Of a stretch of 64,000 bases of DNA, positions 26,322-35,147 are shown one piece after another. Both the position numbers and the translations under genes were made by a program. Under the pieces are notes generated by a model, which had not been told where the DNA came from, did not search any database, and saw only the letters and a list, made by a program, of their open reading frames with translations. The stretch's first letter is position 1, and the number at the start of each line of letters is the position of its first letter. The stretch is from Polyangium mundeleinium (lineage in GTDB: Bacteria; Myxococcota_A; Polyangia; Polyangiales; Polyangiaceae). The stretch is from assembly GCF_028369105.1 (NCBI RefSeq), contig NZ_JAQNDO010000001.1:124001-188000 (forward strand), in the 5' to 3' direction.

Positions 26322-28956
26322 CGTCCCCTCGGCTTTGCAGATATCGGAAGTGCTTCAAATTCGCGCCCTTGAAGCTCGTCTTTGCATCGCCCACCATCCG
26401 CGCCCCGTCGGCTCGGAACAGGTTCGCCTCCTCGAAATTCGCGCCCGCCACCGTGGCCCTCGCGAGCATCGCCGACAAAAGGTCGGCCCCGCGCAGATCC
26501 GCATTCGTGAGATTCGCGCGCTCGAAGCGCGATTCCGCTGCCCGCACGCCCATGAGCTTCGCGCCCGTGAGGTCCGTCTCCGAGAAATCGGCCGTATGCA
26601 GGGTCGCCGCCACGAACGTACTCCCGGCGAGCCGCGCGCCCCGGAGGTTGGCTCGGGTCATGTCCGTATCACGGAAATCGGCATTCGTGAACCGCGTGCC
26701 CTTCTCGACCCGCACGACCCGGAGGTTCGTGAGGCTCGCGCGCCGGAAGATCGCCCCGTCTCCCTCCACGTCGAGGAACACCGATTGATCGAGCTTCGCC
26801 ACCGTGAAGTTCGTCTTCGTGCAATCAACCTCGAGGAAATTGCATTTCTCCAGCACCGAGCCGGAGAGGTCCGCCCCGGCAAGCGAGACCTTGGAGAACA
26901 TGAGCTCCTCGGCCTTGCAGCCGGCGAGCTTCGTCCCTTCGAGCTTCGCCTCCGTGAAATCGGTCCGGTCGAGCGTCGCCTTTTCGAGGTTCGCCCGCGT
27001 GAGGTTCGCCCGGAAGAACACGACGCGCGTGACGTTCGTGTTCTCCGAGAAATCGGCCTCCGTGAGGTCCGCGCAGCCGAGGTTTGCCTCTTCGAGCCGC
27101 GCCCCGCGGAAGATCGCTCCCTTCGCCCGCGCGTGCGCGAGGACGGCGCGGGAGAGGTTCGCCTCGTCGAACCTGCATCCTTCCACGTTCGTCGATTCGA
27201 AGAAGGACTCCGAGAGATCGGCCTTTCGGAAATCGATGCCCGAGAGGTCCACCCCCGAAAAATCTCGGCCCGCGAGGCTCTCACCATTGCGCAGCGCTTG
27301 CTCCACCTCGGCGCGGACCTTCTGCCCGTCCTCCTCGTCGAGCGGCGGCATGGCCTCCGTCCGGTGCACCGATAGCCGGTACGCCTCCTTCACTTTCTGC
27401 TCGGCGAAGACGAGTTTTTCCTCGATGGCAGGATCGTGGAGCTTTTGAAAGACCTCCTCCGGCATGGGCACGCCCGTCGCCTCGCTGAGCGTCGCGAGCC
27501 CGCGGAGCGTTTCGAGCTCCTTTTGCGCACTGAACCTGGGCGGACCGAGCGAGCGCCGCTTCTGCCGTTCGAGGACCTCGTCCGGATCGAGCTTCGCGTC
27601 CTTGCACGATTGCCGGAACTGCTCCATCGCCTGCTTCTTGAGCGCCTCGCCCTCCTTTTTGGCCGCCTCGACCTTCTCGTCGACGGACTCCATGAAGGCG
27701 AGGACATCGCCCTTGGGCATTTCCTCGCGCGGTGGGAGCTTCTCGGGCAGCCTCGGCCCCGGATCGAGGCCCGCGGCGCGAATCTGCTCGTGGGCGCGCT
27801 GCAATTCGAGCTCCGCGCGCCGCCGCATGTTCTCTTCGAGCGAGCCCTCGCGTTCGAGCAGGACCTTCGTATCGTCGCTCCCGCTCGGCTTGAGCACGCC
27901 CACGCCCTCGGGCAAGAGATCGCTGTCCTTGAGCGCGTGGAGCGGCCCGCGCTCCTTGTCGAGCCGCCGCCGTCGCACCTCCTCGTAATGCGACCGCGGC
28001 TTCGCCTCACCCAAACGTTCGAGGCCCACCATGACCTCGTTCACTTCCAGCTCGTCGTCCGTCGCGACCTGGAAAATGCCACGATAGATCAGCGCGACGC
28101 GCTCGACGTGCGGGAAGATCCACACCGTATCGCAGTGCATCGACACCTCGACAGGCGAAGGCGCGCTGCGTGTCCCGAGGAACGCCCGCGCCACGAAGCC
28201 CGGGAGGGCCGCCTCGATCTTGGGTTTGTCGGGGTGCATGTTCTCCACGACGAACGCCTCGTCGCCGCGGAAATACCCGGGCATCCACTGGTCCTCGGGC
28301 GCCACGTTGAAGAAGAGCGGATCAAAATCCTCGGGCAGCTCCGGATACCGCGTCTTCAGCCATTTCTGACCATAACTGCCGACGCGCTTCGAGCGCGGCT
28401 CCCACGTGAGGTCGAGCGGTCCGAAGCCCGCGGGGGGCGGCTCGTCGCCCGGCGATTTGACGAGCCGGTTCGGCCATTCCACGTTCGGCAAGGGATGCAC
28501 CTTCTTGCCGGCCGCCGTGATGGGCTTCTTGCCCTTGCCCACGGTGTTTCTCGGATCGCCCTCGCCGCCGAGCGCGTTCTCCCACGAGATCCGCATTCTC
28601 GTATACGGCACGGGCTCGGACGGGCCTGTCGCGCCCCAGGTCCGGTCGCCGACGACGTAGAGCTTCTTGTCGATCCGGCCCAGGGAGAGCCGAACCTGCC
28701 GCGCAATCGCAGGCTCGGGGCCCGTGGCAAAACCCTCGCAGAGCACCTCGCCGCGCACCTTGGGCAATCCGTGGTCGAAGACGCCCGTGCCCTCGTCGGT
28801 GAACGTCGTGACGAGGTTTCCATCGTTGACGAGCAGGCCCGCGCCCTCGCCGCCGAATTGCAGCATGAAGGTCACGGACAGGCAGCCGCGTCCCGGCAAT
28901 CCGATCGCCTGGACCCGGACGGACGGGATCAATCCTGCGGGTTTGATCGTACGCAC
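26302..28956 (-). CDS. DUF2169 - pentapeptide repeat fusion protein
   Basis: An 884-residue protein from a GTG at 28956. The N-terminal third is DUF2169, with KLYVVGDRTWG, then PVPYTRMRISWENALGGEG and further FFNVAPEDQWM. DUF2169 proteins are encoded beside vgrG and are thought to help load spike-tip proteins. A charged, partly coiled middle region (about 340-560) has many Glu/Lys/Arg. The last 310 residues are pentapeptide repeats (FSGVDLSGIDFRKADLSES and so on). The gene begins 26 nt after vgrG. The fusion to pentapeptides is distinctive and parallels the separate pentapeptide gene that follows. Confidence 0.87.
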   Translation of the reverse strand: MRTIKPAGLIPSVRVQAIGLPGRGCLSVTFMLQFGGEGAGLLVNDGNLVTTFTDEGTGVFDHGLPKVRGEVLCEGFATGPEPAIARQVRLSLGRIDKKLYVVGDRTWGATGPSEPVPYTRMRISWENALGGEGDPRNTVGKGKKPITAAGKKVHPLPNVEWPNRLVKSPGDEPPPAGFGPLDLTWEPRSKRVGSYGQKWLKTRYPELPEDFDPLFFNVAPEDQWMPGYFRGDEAFVVENMHPDKPKIEAALPGFVARAFLGTRSAPSPVEVSMHCDTVWIFPHVERVALIYRGIFQVATDDELEVNEVMVGLERLGEAKPRSHYEEVRRRRLDKERGPLHALKDSDLLPEGVGVLKPSGSDDTKVLLEREGSLEENMRRRAELELQRAHEQIRAAGLDPGPRLPEKLPPREEMPKGDVLAFMESVDEKVEAAKKEGEALKKQAMEQFRQSCKDAKLDPDEVLERQKRRSLGPPRFSAQKELETLRGLATLSEATGVPMPEEVFQKLHDPAIEEKLVFAEQKVKEAYRLSVHRTEAMPPLDEEDGQKVRAEVEQALRNGESLAGRDFSGVDLSGIDFRKADLSESFFESTNVEGCRFDEANLSRAVLAHARAKGAIFRGARLEEANLGCADLTEADFSENTNVTRVVFFRANLTRANLEKATLDRTDFTEAKLEGTKLAGCKAEELMFSKVSLAGADLSGSVLEKCNFLEVDCTKTNFTVAKLDQSVFLDVEGDGAIFRRASLTNLRVVRVEKGTRFTNADFRDTDMTRANLRGARLAGSTFVAATLHTADFSETDLTGAKLMGVRAAESRFERANLTNADLRGADLLSAMLARATVAGANFEEANLFRADGARMVGDAKTSFKGANLKHFRYLQSRGDDGQGNA

Positions 28957-28981
28957 GTGTTTCTCGTCCCGGCGAGCGCGC

Positions 28982-31438
28982 TCAGTTGATGAGCTGGATC
29001 GCGGCGCGCGACATGAACGCCGCGCCCGTGAACACAAGCGTCGGCGTCTGGACCATGAAGACGCCGGCCGACATGAACGCAAACCCCGCCGTCGCCTCGG
29101 AGACCTTCATCGGCGTGGCGCGGAGGTCGATCACGCTGGAGAACTCGGCCTTGATGCCCGTGGCGAACGTGAAATCGGCCGAGCATTTCACGTCGACGAA
29201 CACGCCGACCTTCAGGTTGAACTCGGCCGCGAGCGTGAAGTTCGCGTTCGCTTGCGCGTTGAACGTGATCCCCGTGCCGTACGTGAGCTCCCGCTTGTCG
29301 CTGCCGACGATCTTGAAGCTCGTGCCGAGGATGTTCGTCGTCTTGTCGCCGCTGACGGTGCCGGCGTATTTGCCCTCGGTCGTGACGTTGATGTTGCCCT
29401 TGGCGTAGATGTCGACGTCGCCGCCCGAGCTCTTCAGCGTCGCTTTCCCCGTGCTCTCGTACGACTGCGTGCCCCCCGTCGACTTCACGTCGATGTTCTT
29501 GTTCGTCGTGACCTTGAAGTTGCCGTCGTTCACCGCGACGTTGAAATCGCTGTTCGCGGGCGCGGCGAGCCCCGAGCCGCTGCCGACGTTGAACGAGACG
29601 CCGCCGTTCACCGCGACGCCCATGCCGCCCGCGATGCCGACCTTCTGCCCGCCGGTCGTGACCGAGAGATCCTGCCCCTTCGCGACCGTGATCACCTGCC
29701 GATCGTTGTAATTCTCGGTGACGAGCTTCGTGACCGTCTCGGTCTTCACGTCCTCGTACGTCTCGGTGACGGAGCCCTTGACCTTTTCGGTCTTGTTGCC
29801 GACCGGTCCGCCGTCGTGATAGCCGACCTCGATGTTCCAGTCGCCGCCCGCGTCGAGCAGGGTCGCGGCGTCGGTGTGGATGATCATCGTGTGGCCTTCG
29901 TTGGGCGAGCCCATGCGCACGTACGAGTTCGTGTGCGGCGTCGACATCGTGATGCGCTGCTGTCCGGACTTGTCCTCGAGCTCGAGCCGGTTCCGCCCGC
30001 CCGTTTGAATGATGTTCTTCGTGTGATTGCCGCTCGTGACCGGGCTCGGCGTGTGAGCATTCGGCACGACGCCCGAGATGACGGGGCGATCCGGGTCGCC
30101 GCCGAGGAAGCTGAAGACGACCTCGGTGGCCTTGCGCAGCGGGAAATGAAACCCCTCCACGCCGCCGCCGTGCGGCTGCATCATGCGCACGAACGTGCTC
30201 GCCTTGCCGTCCTTCAGGTTCGTCTCGTCGAACTTGAACTTGACCGAATAACGGCCCTGATCGTCGATCTGCGCGTATTCGCTGTCGGCCGGCCCGTCTA
30301 CGGTGCCATTCTCGTACCCGTAGATCCGCGGCCATTGCGTGCGCGTCTCCGGCCGGAACTGCGTGCCCTCCGGGATCGCGTCGACCTCGACGAAATACAC
30401 CTCGTCGTGATCCAGATCGAGCAGCTGCTGGAACGCTGACGCGCTCGCGGCCTGGTTGCCGTGGTGGCGCGCCTCGACCGCGAGGTAACGAGCGTTGAGC
30501 GCCGCGCGCGGGTGCTCCTCGATCTCGAAGACGTGCCCGGCGCGCAGGTGCGAGCGCGTGCCGCGGGCCTGGTAGACGACCTCCCGCGCGAGCATCTCCT
30601 CGGCCCGGAGCTTCGCCAATCGCTCGCCCGCGGCGGCCGAGAAGAACCGCTCGCCATAAAGGCTCACCTCGCCCGCGCCGTTCGACGCGACCGGCGCCGA
30701 GCCGGCGATCGTGAGGTTGGGCCGTGCGTAATCATAATCCTTGAGCTTGACCAGCGACGGCAGCGTGCGGTGGCGGCTCGTGAACGCGCGGAACGACGGC
30801 CCGGCGCTGCGGTCCTGCCCGGTCTGCGGGAAATACCGCACGGGCTTGCCGAGGACGTCGTCCTCGTACGACGCCCCGTCGCTGATGACGAGCTTCTCGC
30901 CGTCCTCGTTATGGATGAAGTAATAAAAGATGCCCTCACGCTCCATCCAGCGCGAGATGAAATCGAGGTCGCTCTCCCGGTACTGGCAGATGTGCTCTTC
31001 CGTCTCGTACGATCCGAGCCGCAGCTCGTAATCGTCGCCGGAGAGGCCGTTTTCTTCGAGGATCGACTCGAGCACCTCGGGCAGCTTTTTCTTCGTGAAG
31101 ATACGGCTGTGCTTCGAGAGGCCGAGCAGCCATAGCCGCGGGACCAGCACCGCGCGGACGAGCGAGCGGCCCTCGACCGCGTGCAAAAGCTCCACGCTCG
31201 CGAGGATCCCGGCGAACACGAACGGCGGCAGCTTGTCGTCCGCCCGGTCGATCACGAGCTGCGCCTTGGCCCCGATCGCGTCGCCGAGATCCAGCCCGTC
31301 GCCCTCTTCCCCTTCGAGCGAGACGAAAATTTCGAACTCGTACGTCCGCGAGATCGCCTCGGCGCCGCGGAATGCGATCACGCGCGTCGTGTCCGGCAGC
31401 ACGCTGGACGAGATCGTGATGAGGTCGGTCAAAGCCAT
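28982..31438 (-). CDS. vgrG: Type VI secretion spike protein VgrG
   Basis: Trimeric needle-spike protein of type VI or related contractile systems. From ATG 31438 it has 818 residues. The gp27-like base domain (about 1-370) includes RTYEFEIFVSLEGEEGD, then EEHICQYRESDLDFISRWMEREGIFYYF. The gp5-like OB fold (about 375-480) ends in FSFLGGDPDRPVISGVVPNA, and RNRLELEDKSGQQRITMSTPH follows. Beta-helix-like repeats rich in Thr, Asn and Gly make up most of the C-terminal part, ending in a hydrophobic tail with FMSAGVFMVQTPTLVF. No enzymatic C-terminal domain is seen. It is the first gene of a five-gene minus-strand cluster. Confidence 0.95.
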   Translation of the reverse strand: MALTDLITISSSVLPDTTRVIAFRGAEAISRTYEFEIFVSLEGEEGDGLDLGDAIGAKAQLVIDRADDKLPPFVFAGILASVELLHAVEGRSLVRAVLVPRLWLLGLSKHSRIFTKKKLPEVLESILEENGLSGDDYELRLGSYETEEHICQYRESDLDFISRWMEREGIFYYFIHNEDGEKLVISDGASYEDDVLGKPVRYFPQTGQDRSAGPSFRAFTSRHRTLPSLVKLKDYDYARPNLTIAGSAPVASNGAGEVSLYGERFFSAAAGERLAKLRAEEMLAREVVYQARGTRSHLRAGHVFEIEEHPRAALNARYLAVEARHHGNQAASASAFQQLLDLDHDEVYFVEVDAIPEGTQFRPETRTQWPRIYGYENGTVDGPADSEYAQIDDQGRYSVKFKFDETNLKDGKASTFVRMMQPHGGGVEGFHFPLRKATEVVFSFLGGDPDRPVISGVVPNAHTPSPVTSGNHTKNIIQTGGRNRLELEDKSGQQRITMSTPHTNSYVRMGSPNEGHTMIIHTDAATLLDAGGDWNIEVGYHDGGPVGNKTEKVKGSVTETYEDVKTETVTKLVTENYNDRQVITVAKGQDLSVTTGGQKVGIAGGMGVAVNGGVSFNVGSGSGLAAPANSDFNVAVNDGNFKVTTNKNIDVKSTGGTQSYESTGKATLKSSGGDVDIYAKGNINVTTEGKYAGTVSGDKTTNILGTSFKIVGSDKRELTYGTGITFNAQANANFTLAAEFNLKVGVFVDVKCSADFTFATGIKAEFSSVIDLRATPMKVSEATAGFAFMSAGVFMVQTPTLVFTGAAFMSRAAIQLIN

Positions 31439-31550
31439 GGCCCACGCTCTCCCGGGGATCCCCCCAAAGTCCTCGAAGCGATGTCGAGCGTACCATTGTC
31501 CTTCCCATGCCGGGAAGCGCGCCGCGGGCTTTGGGACCAAAAAGAGTCGT

Positions 31551-31556
31551 TGTAGG
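31551..31556 (+). promoter_or_regulatory. -10 box before the amidohydrolase gene
   Basis: TAGGAT preceded by TTG gives the extended form TTGTAGGAT, the same string as at 13264-13272. It lies 43 nt before the GTG start, which has its own GGAGGA ribosome site. Confidence 0.4.
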
Positions 31557-31599
31557 ATGCGCCACGGCGCGAGCGCGCCCGGAGCCCGGAGGACGAGCC

Positions 31600-32916
31600 G
31601 TGAAGACGCTGATCAAGGACGTGGACATCGTGACCCTCGACGAAAAAGGCACGGTGATCCGGGGCGGCGCCATCGCCATCGACGGCGCCCATCTCGTGGC
31701 CGTCGGCAAAGCGCCTGAAGATTTCGCGCCCGACACGACGATCGACGGCACGAACCACGTCGCTGTGCCCGGATTTTTCAACGCCCACTGCCATGCGTCG
31801 ATGTCGCTCGTGCGTGGCTACGCAGAGGACCTGCCGCTCGATCGATGGTTCAACGAGCGCGTATGGGTCGCCGAGTCCGCGCTCGGCCCCGAGGAAGTGC
31901 GCGCCGGAGCGCTGCTCGCCGCATGCGAGATGATCCGCGCGGGCACGGTCGCCTTCAATGATCACTACTTCTACATGGACCACGTCGCCGAGGTCGTGGA
32001 GACGTCGGGGCTGCGCGCGTCGCTCACGTGGTGCCAGTTTGGTACGGGCAAGGAGGTCGGCGCCGATCTCGAAGGCGCGCTCGCCTTTGCCGAGCGATGG
32101 AACGGCAAAGCGGAAGGCCGCATCCGCGCGATGCTCGGGCCGCACTCGCCCTACGTCTGCCCACCCGCGTTTCTGCGCGAGATCGCGGCGCTCGCGAAGG
32201 AAAAGGGCCTCGGCCTGCACATTCACCTCGCCGAGAGCGAGGAGCAGGTGAGCCGCTCGCTCGCGGCGCACGGCGTGACGCCCACGCGGCTGCTCGAAGA
32301 GACCGGCGTGCTCGGCGTGCCCACGATCGCGGCGCACGCGCTCTACCTGAGCGACGACGACGTCGCGATCCTCGCGCGGCACGACGCCACCGTCGCGTAT
32401 TGCCCGATCACGTACATGAAGCTCGCGATGGGCCCGGGCGACGTGCCGCGGCTGCTCCGCGCGGGCGTGAACGTCGCGCTCGGGACCGACGGGCCCGCGT
32501 CGAACAACGACATGGACATGAAGGAAGCCGTTCGGTTTCTCCCCCTGCTCCAGAAGCTCGCGCGCCGCGACGCGGAGGCCATCGCGGGCGACGCCTCGCT
32601 GCGCATGGCCACGCAGGCCGGCGCCCGCGCGATGGGTTTTTCCGAGGCGGGCGTGCTCGAACCCGGACGCGCGGCCGATCTCGTGCTCTTCGACTTCGAC
32701 AAACCACACCTCGTCCCGCGCCACGACCTCGTCGCGAACCTCGTCCATGCGGCGAAGGGCAGCGACGTGAGCCACGTCTTCGTCGCGGGAAAACTCGTTT
32801 ACGCAGACGGGACGATCCTGACGCTCGACGAGGAGAAGATCCGCGCCGAGGCCGAGCGCGCGGCATTTCGCATGGTTTCCCGCGATTTGTCGGTTCTCCG
32901 CGCTTACACGTCCTGA
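31600..32916 (+). CDS. Amidohydrolase, 5-methylthioadenosine/S-adenosylhomocysteine deaminase-like
   Basis: Metal-dependent deaminase of the TrzN/AtzA/MtaD branch, probably deaminating adenosine-type substrates in SAM by-product recycling. The 438-residue protein has the HxH metal motif in NAHCHASMSLVRG, the third His in GLHIHLAESEEQ, the fourth in AAHALYLSDDD and the metal-binding Asp in LGTDGPASNND. The C-terminal composite beta domain ends in PGRAADLVLFDFD. The GTG start follows GGAGGACGAGCC; longer readings start before this site. The precise substrate is not defined by sequence. Confidence 0.9.
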   Translation: MKTLIKDVDIVTLDEKGTVIRGGAIAIDGAHLVAVGKAPEDFAPDTTIDGTNHVAVPGFFNAHCHASMSLVRGYAEDLPLDRWFNERVWVAESALGPEEVRAGALLAACEMIRAGTVAFNDHYFYMDHVAEVVETSGLRASLTWCQFGTGKEVGADLEGALAFAERWNGKAEGRIRAMLGPHSPYVCPPAFLREIAALAKEKGLGLHIHLAESEEQVSRSLAAHGVTPTRLLEETGVLGVPTIAAHALYLSDDDVAILARHDATVAYCPITYMKLAMGPGDVPRLLRAGVNVALGTDGPASNNDMDMKEAVRFLPLLQKLARRDAEAIAGDASLRMATQAGARAMGFSEAGVLEPGRAADLVLFDFDKPHLVPRHDLVANLVHAAKGSDVSHVFVAGKLVYADGTILTLDEEKIRAEAERAAFRMVSRDLSVLRAYTS

Positions 32917-32973
32917 GGGAAGAAAGCCGGAGCGGAATTTCGCGGTGCGCGTCTTTTGCATCGACGCGCCTTC

Positions 32974-33351
32974 ATGGATGAAGTCAAGACGAGGCCAGCG
33001 GGCGTCATCGCGGTGGCCGTGCTGATGGCGCTCAGCGGTGTGCTCACGGTGCTCTCCAGCATCCCGGCCGTCACGGGGGCGGCGCTGCCGCCTTGGGCGA
33101 TCGCGCTTGATGTCGCGGTCGGGATCGCCATGTTCGCCGTCGCGTGGGGGCTCGTCACGCTGCGGGCCTGGGCGTGGGTCGTGACGCTCGGCGTCCAGGC
33201 GGTGAACGCCCTCTTCGCGATCATCGCCGTCGCGTCGGCGCCGACCGCCTGGCCGACCTGGCTCGCCATTGCAATTGCAGCGGTGGTGATCTTTTATTTG
33301 ACGCGCCCGAACGTCCGATTGGCCTTCGGGGTGGGCATGCGCCCCGCCTGA
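32974..33351 (+). CDS. Small four-helix membrane protein
   Basis: A 125-residue protein with four predicted membrane helices, beginning MDEVKTRPAGVIAVAVLMALSG. Trp-rich turns such as LRAWAWVV and PTAWPTWLA mark helix borders. The pattern of an Arg-Pro-Xaa-Gly opening and VIFYLTRPNVRLAFG at the end is familiar from small uncharacterised bacterial membrane proteins. No function can be assigned. The in-frame ATG 18 nt upstream is possible but the shorter start has a hydrophilic head that fits better. Confidence 0.65.
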   Translation: MDEVKTRPAGVIAVAVLMALSGVLTVLSSIPAVTGAALPPWAIALDVAVGIAMFAVAWGLVTLRAWAWVVTLGVQAVNALFAIIAVASAPTAWPTWLAIAIAAVVIFYLTRPNVRLAFGVGMRPA

Positions 33352-33363
33352 TTTCCCCTCCGG

Positions 33364-33407
33364 AATTTCCAAAAATTACTGTCGACCGGCCTCGACCGGT
33401 GTACGCT
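33364..33407 (+). promoter_or_regulatory. Possible promoter with AT-rich upstream element
   Basis: An AT-rich patch (33364-33380), rare in this genome, precedes a doubled TCGACCGG and a TACGCT -10-like box at 33402-33407, 63 nt before the lipoprotein start. The -35 box is unclear. Confidence 0.35.
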
Positions 33408-33469
33408 CGGCTCTTCTGCGAATCGACCATCGACGTGATTGTCGATGGTGCGCCCGCAGGGAGGTCCGA

Positions 33470-35134
33470 ATGCGCGCTTTTCATTCCCCCGCTGCCATTC
33501 CTGTTCTCATGCTCGTCACCGCCTGTGGCTTCGCCGGTTGTGGCGCGGAGCCCGGAGATCCCACTCCGCAGGCGAATTCCTTGATCCCCGGCGCGCCGCC
33601 CGCGATCGTCGGGCCGCCCGAGGACGAAGTCTGCGACGGCCGCGACAACGACCACGACGGCGAGGTCGACGAGGACGATCCGTCGTACGGCCTCGCCTGT
33701 GACACCGGCCAGCCTGGCATTTGTGCCGCCGGCACGCTCACCTGCGGCACCTACGCCGAGCTCGAATGCGTGCCCGATCAGGCGCCGCAGGTCGAGGATT
33801 GCAGCACCCCCGAGGACGAGGATTGTGACGGCTTCGGCGGCTGCCCCGGCGGCACGCACGTCTGGAGCCGCGGACTCCTCGGCGCAGGAGGGCAGAACTA
33901 TGGGGCCGTGGCGACCGACGCCGCGAACAACATCTTCGTCGGCCTCGGCGCGAGCGGCAGCGTCGATTTTGGCAGCGGTCCGATCCCCATCACGGGCGGG
34001 ATGGCCGTGGTCAAATATGACGCGGCCGGCACGCACGCCTGGATGGAGCCCCTCTGCCCGAACGTCGGCGGCACCAGCGGCGGGACCGTTTACTCCGTCG
34101 CGACGGACGCGGCGGGCAACGTGCTCGCGGCCGGCATCTTCAGCGGCACCTGTGATTTCGGCACCGGACCCATGACCGTCACGGGACTCGGCTCCTTCGT
34201 CGTGAAGCTCGACGCCGCGGGCAATACGTTATGGGCGCGACCCTTCACAGGGGGCACGCACGGCGGCAGCGTCGCCGTGGATGCGACGGGCAATGTCTAC
34301 TACGCGAGCTACAGCAACGCGCCCTTCGACTTCGGCGCGGGCGTGCTCACCGGCGCCGATGATGACGTCGTCCTCGGGAAATTCGACGCGTCGGGCAACC
34401 TCGTCTGGGGCAAGCGGTTCGTCGCGACGAAATCGCAGAGAGCCCCGGTGATCGACGTCGACGCCGCGGGCAATGTCATCCTCGGCTTCACCTACAACAG
34501 CTCGGCCGACGTGGGCACGGGCGCGTTCCCTGCTTCGGGCGCAGAGATCCTCCTCGCGACGATCGACCCGGCGGGCAACGCGGTATGGGCGAAGAGCCTC
34601 GGCGGCCCGTACGACCAGCTCCTGTCCTCGCTCCGCGTCGCGCCGAGCGGCGACCTCCTCCTCGGCGGCTACTTCTATTACCGCGCGAACTTCGGCGGGC
34701 CGACGCTTACCGGCATCGACAACCTCGACGGGTTCGTCGCCAAATTCGGCGCGACGGGCAACCACGTCTGGACCAAGCGCCTCGCTGGCCCGAACTATCA
34801 GGAGCAGGTGCTGCTCGACGTCGACGCCTCCGGCAACATCAGCGTTGCCGGCAATTACCAGGGCAGCGTCGATCTCGGCCTCGGCTACGTTCCCGGCTCC
34901 TCCACGACGACGTACGACGTCTTCGCCGCGAAGCTCGATCCTTCGGGCGCGACGCTCTGGGCCGGGCATTTCGGCGACAGCGGCGATCAGCGGCTCGGCG
35001 GCCTCGCCGTCGACACCGCCGGGAACACGATCCTCGCGGGCGCGCTCTACGGCGGCTCGATCGACTTCGGCGGCGGGCCGCTCAACGCGTACCTCACCAA
35101 CGGCGACGCCTTCCTCGCCAAGCTCTCGCCCTGA
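33470..35134 (+). CDS. Lipoprotein with MopE-like motif and SBBP-type beta-propeller repeats
   Basis: A 554-residue protein. The signal ends in the lipobox VTAC (Cys19). After a Pro-rich linker comes CDGRDNDHDGEVDEDD, a variant of the MopE-type Asp-rich motif in which His replaces a usual Cys. Next come paired cysteines (GTLTCGTYAELEC, EDCSTPEDEDCDG). From about residue 135 to the end there are seven or so repeats of about 50-60 residues of the form VATDAAGNVLAAG...DFGTGPMTV...FVVKLDAAGNTLWA. These should form a beta-propeller. Myxobacteria carry many such surface lipoproteins; binding partner unknown. Confidence 0.82.
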   Translation: MRAFHSPAAIPVLMLVTACGFAGCGAEPGDPTPQANSLIPGAPPAIVGPPEDEVCDGRDNDHDGEVDEDDPSYGLACDTGQPGICAAGTLTCGTYAELECVPDQAPQVEDCSTPEDEDCDGFGGCPGGTHVWSRGLLGAGGQNYGAVATDAANNIFVGLGASGSVDFGSGPIPITGGMAVVKYDAAGTHAWMEPLCPNVGGTSGGTVYSVATDAAGNVLAAGIFSGTCDFGTGPMTVTGLGSFVVKLDAAGNTLWARPFTGGTHGGSVAVDATGNVYYASYSNAPFDFGAGVLTGADDDVVLGKFDASGNLVWGKRFVATKSQRAPVIDVDAAGNVILGFTYNSSADVGTGAFPASGAEILLATIDPAGNAVWAKSLGGPYDQLLSSLRVAPSGDLLLGGYFYYRANFGGPTLTGIDNLDGFVAKFGATGNHVWTKRLAGPNYQEQVLLDVDASGNISVAGNYQGSVDLGLGYVPGSSTTTYDVFAAKLDPSGATLWAGHFGDSGDQRLGGLAVDTAGNTILAGALYGGSIDFGGGPLNAYLTNGDAFLAKLSP

Positions 35135-35147
35135 GCGAGGAGGCGCT

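Noticed and set aside
25276-27375. Plus-strand ORF of 699 codons with Phe/Ala/Pro repeats
   Set aside because: It is the mirror of the pentapeptide-repeat codons on the minus strand. The periodicity comes from those repeats, and no start site or family match supports it.
24177-31438. Complete type VI secretion locus
   Set aside because: No tssB/C sheath, tssE-K baseplate, tssJLM membrane or clpV gene is in the window. Only spike-related genes are present.
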